Of a stretch of DNA of 13,122 nt, positions 1 to 5,785 are shown piece by piece. The position numbers were made by a program, and so were the translations under genes. Position 1 is the first letter of the stretch, and each line of letters begins with the position of its first letter. The stretch comes from Rickettsia endosymbiont of Bryobia graminum (GTDB lineage Bacteria > Pseudomonadota > Alphaproteobacteria > Rickettsiales > Rickettsiaceae). The notes beneath the pieces were generated by a model. It saw only the letters and a list, made by a program, of their open reading frames with translations, had not been told where the DNA came from and made no database searches. The stretch is from assembly GCA_020881085.1 (NCBI GenBank), contig JAJIYR010000051.1, positions 1 to 13,122 on the forward strand. The letters run 5' to 3'.

Positions 1-108
1 TCAATTGTTGAATACATTGAATGCTATTATAATAGTAAACGTAGACATTCTTCTATTGGTTATCAAATACCTATAGATTTTGATCTAAATTTAACTTTAG
101 TCGCTTAA
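1..108 (+). CDS. IS3-family transposase OrfB, C-terminal end (partial)
   Basis: The first 35 codons of the window form an open frame ending in TAA at 106-108, with no start inside the window. The product is the extreme C-terminus of a DDE (rve-type) transposase: YNSKRRHSSIGYQIP matches the KRRHSxxGY signature that follows the catalytic glutamate in IS3-family OrfB proteins, where it precedes a short P-x-x-F-type tail. The catalytic DDE residues lie upstream and are not visible. A terminal repeat of the same element begins 6 bp after the stop, which is the usual IS3 arrangement. Whether the full gene is intact cannot be seen. Family assignment is fairly secure; the subgroup is not determinable. 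Confidence 0.8.
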   Translation, partial: SIVEYIECYYNSKRRHSSIGYQIPIDFDLNLTLVA

Positions 109-113
109 CTAAT

Positions 114-138
114 TGTCCGGAAAACTAATACAAGATCA
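114..138 (+). repeat. Right terminal inverted repeat of the IS3-family element
   Basis: A 25-bp segment begins TGTCCGGAAAA and ends GATCA. It starts 6 bp after the transposase stop, where an IS3-type right end is expected, and its TG...CA termini fit that family. A 22/25 identical copy in the same orientation lies at 899-923, which supports this being a discrete element end rather than random sequence. The matching left end is outside the window. Confidence 0.65.
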
Positions 139-318
139 ATATGAGCCCGCAATGATAAACCACAATCCCAGCAACAGTAAGTTCTAGAATTAATTACTAA
201 TTTTACTATTAATAATTATATTTTTACTACTCCTGCAAACAATGTCTTTTTAAACACTTTTCCAATAGTTTATTCGCTATATTTTACAGCACGTAAATCT
301 CTTTTGGGTATATTCCCG

Positions 319-330
319 GCCGCTTGCGGC
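319..330. repeat. Left-end hairpin of the IS200-like element
   Basis: GCCGC-TT-GCGGC is a perfect 5-bp stem with a 2-nt loop, 13 bp upstream of the tnpA start. It is a GC-rich island in AT-rich DNA and matches the core of the right-end hairpin at 860-879. This is the expected type of TnpA recognition structure. Confidence 0.6.
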
Positions 331-343
331 GTAATATGGAGGA

Positions 344-776
344 ATGAGCAAATATATATACACAAAAGTCATAATGTTACGGTACTGCTGTATCACATGG
401 TATTTCCAGCAAAATATCGCCAAGCAGTGTTTGACGTATCAATTGATCAAGTATTACGAGAAGTATGTTTAGAGATAGAAAAGAGATATCAAATAAAATT
501 TTTAGAAATAGGGGTTGATGAAGATCATGTCCATTTTTAGTACAATCTGTACCAGCCTATAGCGTAACAACAATTAAAAGTGTTACAGCTCGTCAAATAT
601 TTAGACAGTGTCCACAGGTAAAGAAACAATTATGGGGTGGAGAATTTTGGACTGATGGATATTTTACGAGTACGGTAGGTAAGCATGGAAATGAGAATAT
701 GATAAGAAAATACGTAAAAAACCAAGGCAAGGAATATAAGAAAGTGCATGAGGATAATAAGCTAGGTTTGTTGTAA
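344..776 (+). pseudogene. tnpA: IS200/IS605 TnpA transposase, frameshifted
   Basis: Joined across two frame breaks, the sequence encodes a Y1-type HUH single-strand transposase. The likely original start is the ATG at 344, behind a strong Shine-Dalgarno GGAGG (338-342). Its frame (MSKYI) leaves the main frame because the TA run at 353-360 appears 2 bp too long. The body then reads HKSHNVTVLLYHMVFPAKYR, typical of the family, up to the metal-binding HUH motif (DHVHF), where a TAG occurs at 538-540. One more T in the T-run 534-538 would restore LVQSVPAYS and the rest of the protein, including the WGGEFWTDGYF segment and the YVKNQ catalytic-tyrosine helix, ending at TAA 774-776. The break therefore separates the HUH motif from the catalytic tyrosine, so no active protein is expected without frameshifting. 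Family assignment is confident. Confidence 0.85.
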
Positions 777-860
777 AATACTAAAAAAATACGGAAAAAA
801 CCAAGGCAGGGAAGATAGGAAACTGCATGAGGATGACGAGCTAGCTTTATTCTAAAATAC
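703..860 (+). repeat. 79-bp tandem duplication of the tnpA 3' tail
   Basis: Positions 703-781 and 782-860 align without gaps at about 67 of 79 bases. Copy 1 holds the real end of tnpA (KYVKNQGKEYKKVHEDN, then stop). Copy 2 still reads as a credible family C-terminus (KYGKNQGREDRKLHEDDE, then LALF and a stop) but lies beyond the first stop. The right-end hairpin follows copy 2 directly. The divergence means either an old duplication or, more likely, recombination between two related IS200 copies. Confidence 0.8.
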
Positions 861-879
861 CCTGCTGCTTGCGGCGGGG
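860..879. repeat. Right-end hairpin of the IS200-like element
   Basis: A 9-bp stem (860-868 with 871-879) contains two T-G wobble pairs and a TT loop. It shares the GCTTGCGGCG core with the left hairpin. It lies 8 bp after the stop of the second tail copy, the usual position of an IS200 right-end structure. It may also act as a weak terminator. Confidence 0.6.
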
Positions 880-898
880 ATTACTTTTATAGACTACG

Positions 899-923
899 TG
901 TCCGGAAAAGTAGTACTAGATCA
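899..923 (+). repeat. Orphan IS3-type terminal repeat
   Basis: This 25-bp segment matches 114-138 at 22 of 25 positions in the same orientation (mismatches at positions 12, 15 and 19). It begins 19 bp after the right hairpin of the IS200-like element. No IS3 transposase coding sequence lies immediately upstream of this copy, so it is a solo end left by deletion or by nested insertion. Confidence 0.6.
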
Positions 924-1569
924 GTATTACTGAGGTATATAATTTAGATCGGCAACTCCGTATATGTATTCCATTTCGTTTATTTATATTTGAGGTAATG
1001 GAGTATTTAAGACCTTTATATTGATATTAGATAGAAGAAGCGCATTAAGCTTGATTAAATCTGAAGGTTTCTAATATTAATTAAAGATAAAAAAGTAGAT
1101 TTAGAGTCATTAAACCTTTACTTATAATGATAAACCTAAATCAAATTTTTGTCAAAGACTTAAGAATTAGTTAATATCTTAATACTATTGCTGGAATGCG
1201 TTGATATAATATCATTCACGATTTCTCCATGTTAAGGAAGATACTTTTGGTTTCGTTTATTCTTATAAGATTGAGCCATAGAGGATCAAGAAAAAATGAA
1301 ATATTTTGCATAAGTAGTTATTACAGAAGTGATAAAATTTGATGGAATTTTATATCTGTCAGATTTGCATTATACAGATAATTAACTTCTTAAATCTTAT
1401 CCTAACATAATTTTTTGATTACATTAACCATAACATTACAGGAAATTGTGGAGTATATAAATAATAATCTGGATAAATTTAATTAGATTATATATAAATA
1501 GTGAATTAGTAAAATTTAGTTTATATAAGTTTCAATTGTTAAAAACCTATTAGTATTAAGGAGAAGATT
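924..1569. other. Long non-coding spacer, no recognisable gene
   Basis: This stretch of about 650 bp has dense stops in all plus frames and no protein I recognise. A short stretch after the ATG at 1296 (MKYFA, stop, then VVITEVIKFDGILYLSDLHYTDN) has codon texture that could be a gene relic, but it is too short to assign. The last bases carry the Shine-Dalgarno of the next gene. No tRNA-like cloverleaf or CRISPR-type repeat was seen. Confidence 0.5.
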
Positions 1570-2124
1570 ATGAAGATTGCTAATAATAACAAATTTTTAC
1601 CATTACTAGTGGCGTTATTATGCACTTTTACTTACTTGTTGAATTTTTTTAATAAAATATTCCAATGTTCATTAGTATTTGTATTTATTGCTCTGATTAC
1701 TAATGTTATATCTGAGTTATATGGTAAAAAAACTGCTATGGTTAGTTTATTATTTAGTTCAGTATTGAGTTTTGGGTTGTTATGGGATTTCGATTATTAT
1801 ATTCATGGTAATATCATTAGCGGCATGATATTTGCTTCTTTAATAGCTGTTTTATTATCATTATATTGCAGTACTAACATATTTTTACATTTGAAATCCA
1901 CATATTCTTTCAATAATAGAAATTTTATCAGCTTAATAACTTGCGCTATAATTGATGCAATTGTAATGTCAGGATTTTTTATAAATAAATTTCCTTTAGA
2001 TAAAGTTATCTCAATTTTTTCAAAAGAAATATTATTTAAAGTCTTATATTCATTAGCAATTCATGGAGTTATATTCTTTGGTATGTATTTTATTAGAAAA
2101 GCTTGTGTTAGTAATAAAGTATAG
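1570..2124 (+). CDS. VUT/YhhQ-family membrane transporter (probable queuosine-precursor importer)
   Basis: A 184-residue polytopic membrane protein with about six hydrophobic segments (roughly 9-27, 32-48, 57-73, 82-102, 116-136, 155-174). The segment ALITNVISELYGKKTA (41-56) matches the hallmark ITxVxxExYGxKxA of the YhhQ/VUT family. The C-terminal half has the family pattern of an Asp in a helix (D129) followed by a K-x-LYxL-like helix (FKVLYSLAIHG, 156-166). In E. coli YhhQ imports preQ0/preQ1 for queuosine tRNA modification; the same role here is inference. The protein is somewhat shorter than E. coli YhhQ (about 220 residues), mainly in loops. The start is fixed by a good Shine-Dalgarno AAGGAG (1558-1563), 6 bp before the ATG. 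The carboxypeptidase gene begins 99 bp downstream with a weak ribosome site, so co-transcription is possible but not shown. Confidence 0.7.
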   Translation: MKIANNNKFLPLLVALLCTFTYLLNFFNKIFQCSLVFVFIALITNVISELYGKKTAMVSLLFSSVLSFGLLWDFDYYIHGNIISGMIFASLIAVLLSLYCSTNIFLHLKSTYSFNNRNFISLITCAIIDAIVMSGFFINKFPLDKVISIFSKEILFKVLYSLAIHGVIFFGMYFIRKACVSNKV

Positions 2125-2157
2125 ATCCGAGGTTATTCTTTAAGTTTATTAATTATA

Positions 2158-2193
2158 TTATAAAAGGTGTAAGAGTATTCTCGCCCCTTATAA
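2158..2193. terminator. Imperfect hairpin between the transporter and carboxypeptidase genes
   Basis: TTATAAAAGGTG (2158-2169) can pair with CGCCCCTTATAA (2182-2193) with two mismatches and one wobble around a 12-nt loop. It lies 33 bp after the upstream stop codon. No T-tract follows, so a terminator role is only a guess; it could equally be a leader structure for the next gene. Confidence 0.25.
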
Positions 2194-2223
2194 AATTCAT
2201 ATTTTGAGCATAGTTATTTATAT

Positions 2224-3444
2224 ATGAGTAGTATTCGTCTATTTTTTAAAATTTCTTCCCAATCTATTAATGCTTTTTTAGTAATAATATTTTTTACTAC
2301 TATAGTAAAAGCAGAATCTAATAATAAAATTATAGATTATCAGATAGATGATATTATTAATTATCCCAATACTACATCAATAATTTCTGCAGCAAAGCAA
2401 ATTATAGTAATGGATGCTGCTACAGGTAAGATTTTATTAGAAAAAAACGCTTATCAACGGATGGCTCCATCCTCGATGACTAAAATAATGACGTCTTATA
2501 TTATTGAAGATAAGATTCAAAAAGGTGATGTATCAGTAGATTCTCAATTTATTGTTAGTGAAAAAGCTTGGAAATTACAAGGATCAAAGACTTTTGTTCC
2601 ACTTGGGAAGCTGATGAGTTTAAAAGATATTCTATATGGAGTAATTATCCAGTCTGGGAATGATGCAAGTGTTGTAGCTGCTGAAGGTCTATATGGTAGT
2701 GAAGAAAATTTTGCTGAGGCTATGAACGAAAAGGCATCAGAGTTAGGGATGAAGGATACTCATTTTGTCAATAGCAGTGGTTGGCCAGCAGAAAATCATT
2801 ACAGTACGGCTTATGATCTTGCAATTCTTAGTATTGCTCTAATTAAAAATCATCCAGAATTTTATCATATTTATAGCATAAAAGATTTCACTTTTGGTAA
2901 GGACTTCAAAGGTAATCCTATTACTCAAGGTAACCGTAATCCATTATTATATAAGGATGTAGGTTGTGATGGAATTAAAACTGGTAATACTGAAGAGGGG
3001 GGGTATGGTATGGTTGGATCTTTTCTAGATAATGGACGTAGATATATTATAGTTATTAATGGTCTTAATTCGATGAAAAAAAGATCAGAGGAAGCCTTAA
3101 CAATTCTGCAGTGGGTGAAACAAAATTTTACTAGCAAAAAGTTTTACAATAAAGGTGAGGAAATAGCTGATGCTGATGTGTGGTTGGGAGTCAAAGATAA
3201 AGTAAAATTGATAGTAGCCAATGATGTTTCAGCCCTTATAACCAGATCAGGAGCAAATAAGGTGCAGGTAAAGACAGATATAGCACCTAGACTTAATGCT
3301 CCTATCAAGGCTGGTGATATAGTAGGAAAAATTAGAATAATAATTGATGATGATGTAGAAGAAGCAGCATTACTTGCTAAAGAATCAATAGCTCAGGTTG
3401 GATTCTTTACAAGAATATGGCGTTATATTTGTTCTGTTTTTTAA
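2224..3444 (+). CDS. dacF: D-alanyl-D-alanine carboxypeptidase (PBP5/6 type, peptidase S11)
   Basis: This enzyme removes the terminal D-Ala from peptidoglycan pentapeptides in the periplasm and so limits cross-linking. The 406-residue product has an N-terminal signal sequence (hydrophobic 18-29, likely cleavage after VKA at 30). The three penicillin-binding catalytic motifs are all present and correctly spaced: SxxK as S84-M-T-K87, SxN as S144-G-N146, and KTG as K252-T-G254 within DGIKTGNTEEGGY. A C-terminal PBP5_C-like beta domain covers roughly 306-390, and the last residues (GFFTRIWRYICSVF) form a short amphipathic helix like the membrane anchor of PBP5/6. Length is normal for the family. 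The ATG at 2224 is the only start that keeps the full signal peptide, although no clear Shine-Dalgarno precedes it. An intact enzyme implies the organism still makes some peptidoglycan. The symbol follows usual naming of this subgroup; dacA/dacC-type naming is equally possible. Confidence 0.93.
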   Translation: MSSIRLFFKISSQSINAFLVIIFFTTIVKAESNNKIIDYQIDDIINYPNTTSIISAAKQIIVMDAATGKILLEKNAYQRMAPSSMTKIMTSYIIEDKIQKGDVSVDSQFIVSEKAWKLQGSKTFVPLGKLMSLKDILYGVIIQSGNDASVVAAEGLYGSEENFAEAMNEKASELGMKDTHFVNSSGWPAENHYSTAYDLAILSIALIKNHPEFYHIYSIKDFTFGKDFKGNPITQGNRNPLLYKDVGCDGIKTGNTEEGGYGMVGSFLDNGRRYIIVINGLNSMKKRSEEALTILQWVKQNFTSKKFYNKGEEIADADVWLGVKDKVKLIVANDVSALITRSGANKVQVKTDIAPRLNAPIKAGDIVGKIRIIIDDDVEEAALLAKESIAQVGFFTRIWRYICSVF

Positions 3445-3595
3445 TTAGTGAGTTTTATACGTACAGACAATTTATCTGATTTATATAGAAAATTAATAAC
3501 TTTCTGCTTAGTTATATAATTACAAATCAATATCTTTTTAAGAATATATAGTTTTGCTTAATTAATGAAATTGTATAATTGTAATGCTAATTTCT

Positions 3596-3625
3596 TTGAC
3601 TTACTACAATTAATAGCGCTATTCT
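3596..3625 (+). promoter_or_regulatory. Candidate sigma-70 promoter ahead of a gene relic
   Basis: TTGACT (3596-3601) and TATTCT (3620-3625) are separated by 18 bp. About 31 bp further on is an ATG at 3656 with the Shine-Dalgarno AAAAAGG (3641-3647). The promoter-like spacing, SD and start are in good order, but the reading frame they serve stops after three codons. Confidence 0.35.
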
Positions 3626-3636
3626 AAAGTAGTAAG
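3600..3636. repeat. Nested dyad symmetry over the -10 region
   Basis: CTTACTAC (3600-3607) and GTAGTAAG (3629-3636) are perfect inverted arms. Between them lies the 12-bp perfect palindrome AATAGCGCTATT (3612-3623), centred within half a base of the outer pair. The structure overlaps the candidate -10. It could be an operator or an RNA stem-loop; the sequence does not decide. Confidence 0.45.
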
Positions 3637-3655
3637 AACTAAAAAGGTTATTATT

Positions 3656-3925
3656 ATGGTAAACTAATAAAAATAATAAAGTTCTACCCCCACCATCTCC
3701 TTCAATAAATTCATTGATAAAGGTAGTAGGTAACCCTAAACCTAAAGTATAGTACAGCTGGATTACCTATTGTAAATCAAAGTGAGCTTATAATAAATAA
3801 TGGCTAATATGAAAATAGTTGTAAAGCTGCGTAGTAACTGTCCTACTCCAGAACTTAAACAGGTTGATTTCAGAAATGTTCTTAAAAATAATAAGGGATT
3901 ACAGAGTAAGGATGGAAGGAGTTAA
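3656..3925 (+). pseudogene. Decayed small gene, proline-rich start, function unknown
   Basis: An ATG at 3656 behind AAAAAGG opens a frame that stops at once (MVN, stop). Shifting frame restores a coding-like stretch, TNKNNKVLPPPSPSINSL and onward to KPKV. A second shift gives YSTAGLPIVNQSELIINNG, and a third segment (ATG 3800, stop 3923-3925, 41 codons) gives MANMKIVVKLRSNCPTPELK and ends KDGRS. The compositional texture of these pieces and the preserved start signals suggest one gene broken by several indels. I do not recognise the family. The 41-codon ORF at 3800-3925 could alternatively be a real small gene, but it has no Shine-Dalgarno of its own. The remaining spacer (3445-3595) shows nothing. 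Confidence 0.35.
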
Positions 3926-3934
3926 TCTTGAGGT

Positions 3935-3971
3935 TTTGTATAAGATTTTTCTTAGAAAAATCTTATACAAA
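3935..3971. terminator. Perfect 17-bp stem hairpin downstream of the MFS gene
   Basis: TTTGTATAAGATTTTTC (3935-3951) and its exact reverse complement (3955-3971) flank a TTA loop. It lies 41 bp beyond the stop of the minus-strand MFS gene and just after the relic on the plus strand, so it could serve as a bidirectional terminator. The stem is AT-rich and lacks a following U-tract, although each arm contains an internal run of five T or A. A recombination or IS-derived origin is also possible. Confidence 0.45.
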
Positions 3972-4012
3972 TATATTGATTCTTAGGATAGCTAGGTGAG
4001 GATTTTACTCAA

Positions 4013-5242
4013 CTAGTGTTTTTTATACGATAAGTAAATAAAGCCCATAATTCCTATAAAACAGCAAACAGGAATGGTGGATATTGCCATATTGAAATCA
4101 TATCTACTATAAATTGCTAGACCTGATTCACTAGATAAACCATTCCAATTATATGATATTACATTACTAATTATTTTATGAAAAAAATGACCGAAGGACA
4201 TATTAATACAATTAACTATTGCAATAGCAAGACCAGAAGATCTACTTTCTACTATATTGCTTACTACACTAAAAACAAGTACTTGATAACAGCAGAATAT
4301 ACCAAGTAAAAACATTAATAAGCAAGCACTATAAAATCTTAGAGAAGAGAAAGATAATAAAATAATAAAAATTAATATTGTGAGTAAACCTGTAGTAACT
4401 ATCACTTTATTAAAGGATTTTGTTAAATTTGCAGTCATGGCAAGTATTGGGCCGCCAACACACATTCCTATATAAACGCATGAGGTAACTAAGTTGCTTT
4501 CCATATCAGTCATTTTATATATTTGCTTGAAAAATTGTATTGCCCAAAGATCAGCAAAGCCTTCAAGTGCTCCAACCATTAATCCCCCACAGATACCAAT
4601 AAATAGAAGAGTAGGGTTAAATAAAAGTTTAAATATAGACTCTGATTCTTCCATATTATCAGTTTGGTTGGTATTGTTACCTTTTATTAGTAAAATTGTT
4701 ATACCAATAATAAACCCAACTAATGAAAGAGTATAAAAGGTGCATTGATAACCAAAAGTAGAAAATAATATTTTCATTGGAGTTATACCAAATACTGCTC
4801 CAACTAAGCCAAAAGTAAATGAAAATCCAAGCATTAAGGAATGATACTTGGTTGGAAAATAAGTGGTAGTAATTTTAGCTACTGATAAAAACCCAACTGC
4901 AGAACCAGCCCCAATCATTAATCTACCAATTAATAAGTAACTAAAACTTGAGCTTGTAACAAAAGCAAGTGTACCTAAAGAAGTAAGAGTAGTAGCACAA
5001 AATACGACAATTCTAAAATTAAATTTATCTAACATTATTCCAATAGGTAATTGCATTCCTGCATAGCCTAGATAATAATATCCAGCAAGAGTACCAAATG
5101 CTATAGTATCAATAGCAAATTTTTGCATAATTTCTTCTCTCAGAATTCCTGTAGAGAGTCTTAATATAAATTGAAATGCAAAAAATAAACTAGCTAAACC
5201 CCATAAAATGAGAGGCCTTTTAAAAGATACAGTTTTCCCCAT
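4013..5242 (-). CDS. Major facilitator superfamily transporter
   Basis: A 409-residue inner-membrane secondary transporter of typical MFS length, with about twelve hydrophobic segments in two halves. The N-terminal half contains YYYLGYAGMQLPIGIMLDKF (56-75), matching the MFS pattern of a Gly-rich TM2 followed by the loop 2-3 motif G-x-x-x-D-(K/R)-(F)-x-x-R (D72, K73, R77). GRLMIGAGSAVGF (106-118) is the TM4 motif. A hydrophilic central loop (about 188-205, GNNTNQTDNMEESES) joins the halves. Substrate cannot be told from sequence; in reduced intracellular genomes such carriers usually import host metabolites. The gene is divergent from the YqaA-like gene across 103 bp that holds a promoter-like pair facing this gene. 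No convincing Shine-Dalgarno precedes the ATG, which is otherwise well placed just before TM1. Confidence 0.85.
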   Translation of the reverse strand: MGKTVSFKRPLILWGLASLFFAFQFILRLSTGILREEIMQKFAIDTIAFGTLAGYYYLGYAGMQLPIGIMLDKFNFRIVVFCATTLTSLGTLAFVTSSSFSYLLIGRLMIGAGSAVGFLSVAKITTTYFPTKYHSLMLGFSFTFGLVGAVFGITPMKILFSTFGYQCTFYTLSLVGFIIGITILLIKGNNTNQTDNMEESESIFKLLFNPTLLFIGICGGLMVGALEGFADLWAIQFFKQIYKMTDMESNLVTSCVYIGMCVGGPILAMTANLTKSFNKVIVTTGLLTILIFIILLSFSSLRFYSACLLMFLLGIFCCYQVLVFSVVSNIVESRSSGLAIAIVNCINMSFGHFFHKIISNVISYNWNGLSSESGLAIYSRYDFNMAISTIPVCCFIGIMGFIYLSYKKH

Positions 5243-5287
5243 AGTAAATAATCATAATTGATTGAAAAATTAACTTTAAGGAGTAAA

Positions 5288-5315
5288 ATCATATAGAAGA
5301 TAAATTTTTTATCAA
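5288..5315 (-). promoter_or_regulatory. Candidate promoter for the MFS transporter
   Basis: On the minus strand TTGATA (5315-5310) and TATGAT (5293-5288) are each one base from the sigma-70 consensus and are 16 bp apart. They would start transcription about 40 nt before the MFS ATG. In such AT-rich DNA chance matches are common, so confidence is modest. Confidence 0.4.
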
Positions 5316-5345
5316 ATGAAATATATTAATATTATATAGATAAAT

Positions 5346-5768
5346 ATGAACCATTTAGAAGCTTATATAATATTGTTTAATGATAGTTTATTAGGCAATT
5401 TAATAATAAATTTAGATAATGAAATACTTATTCATTCAATGTCTATTTTAAATAACTATAACAATATTTTAATAATATTTGTTGCAACCATAGCCTCATT
5501 AATAGCTCTTGGTATAAATTATTTATTAGGTAGAGTTTTGTTAAGAGTATTTAATTACTTTAAAACGGAGCGATCAGAAGTGCAATACCAGTTATTTTCT
5601 CAGTTTTTTGTAAAGTATTATGTATGGGTAGTTTTTCTAATAATATTACCTTTTTGGGGGAAGTTTATCCCTTTAATATTAGGTTTTTTAAAAATAGATT
5701 TTTTCCGCGCCTTATCTATTATTGCTTTAATTAAATTATGTTATCATATTTATATAGTTTATACTTAG
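5346..5768 (+). CDS. YqaA/DedA-like (SNARE-associated/VTT domain) inner-membrane protein
   Basis: A 140-residue membrane protein with hydrophobic segments at about 40-62, 91-113 and 118-138, almost the same length as E. coli YqaA (about 142). The order of features fits that family. A first helix ends in NYLLGR (58-63), followed by a basic amphipathic linker (LLRVFNYFK) and then the re-entrant-type segment VVFLIILPFWGKFIPLILGF (95-114), with the Pro/Gly pattern of DedA-like proteins. The C-terminal helix contains a K-x-x-x-x-(Y) ending. Larger DedA relatives act as lipid scramblases or undecaprenyl-phosphate flippases; the function of the small YqaA branch is not established, so no role is assigned. 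The start has no obvious Shine-Dalgarno. The addB start lies 17 bp after the stop, implying one transcript. Confidence 0.6.
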   Translation: MNHLEAYIILFNDSLLGNLIINLDNEILIHSMSILNNYNNILIIFVATIASLIALGINYLLGRVLLRVFNYFKTERSEVQYQLFSQFFVKYYVWVVFLIILPFWGKFIPLILGFLKIDFFRALSIIALIKLCYHIYIVYT

Positions 5769-5785
5769 TTTTATAAGAAAAATAC

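Larger units (their letters stand above)
314..879 (+). mobile_element. Decayed IS200/IS605-family element
   Basis: The element consists of a subterminal hairpin with GC-rich stem (319-330), a tnpA-like Y1/HUH transposase frame (344-776), a duplicated tail (782-860), and a right hairpin (860-879). Both hairpins share the core GCTTGCGGCG, and their GC-rich stems stand out from the AT-rich surroundings. IS200-group elements lack terminal inverted repeats and use such subterminal hairpins as recognition sites for TnpA. Outer boundaries are approximate because I cannot identify the insertion tetranucleotide. No tnpB/IscB gene is present. The broken transposase implies it cannot move on its own. 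Confidence 0.75.

Noticed and set aside
304..343. TTG-initiated extension of the tnpA frame upstream of position 344
   Set aside because: It runs through the GC-rich left-end hairpin and gives residues unlike the family. The ATG at 344 with GGAGG upstream and the expected MSKYI start is clearly the original start.
534..540. Programmed frameshifting in tnpA at the T-run
   Set aside because: IS200-type TnpA is normally made from a single frame, and the gene also has a second, independent break near its start, so mutation is the simpler reading.
3800..3925. 41-codon ORF as a stand-alone small gene
   Set aside because: It has no Shine-Dalgarno and lies in line with upstream frame-broken coding-like text, so it was treated as part of a pseudogene.
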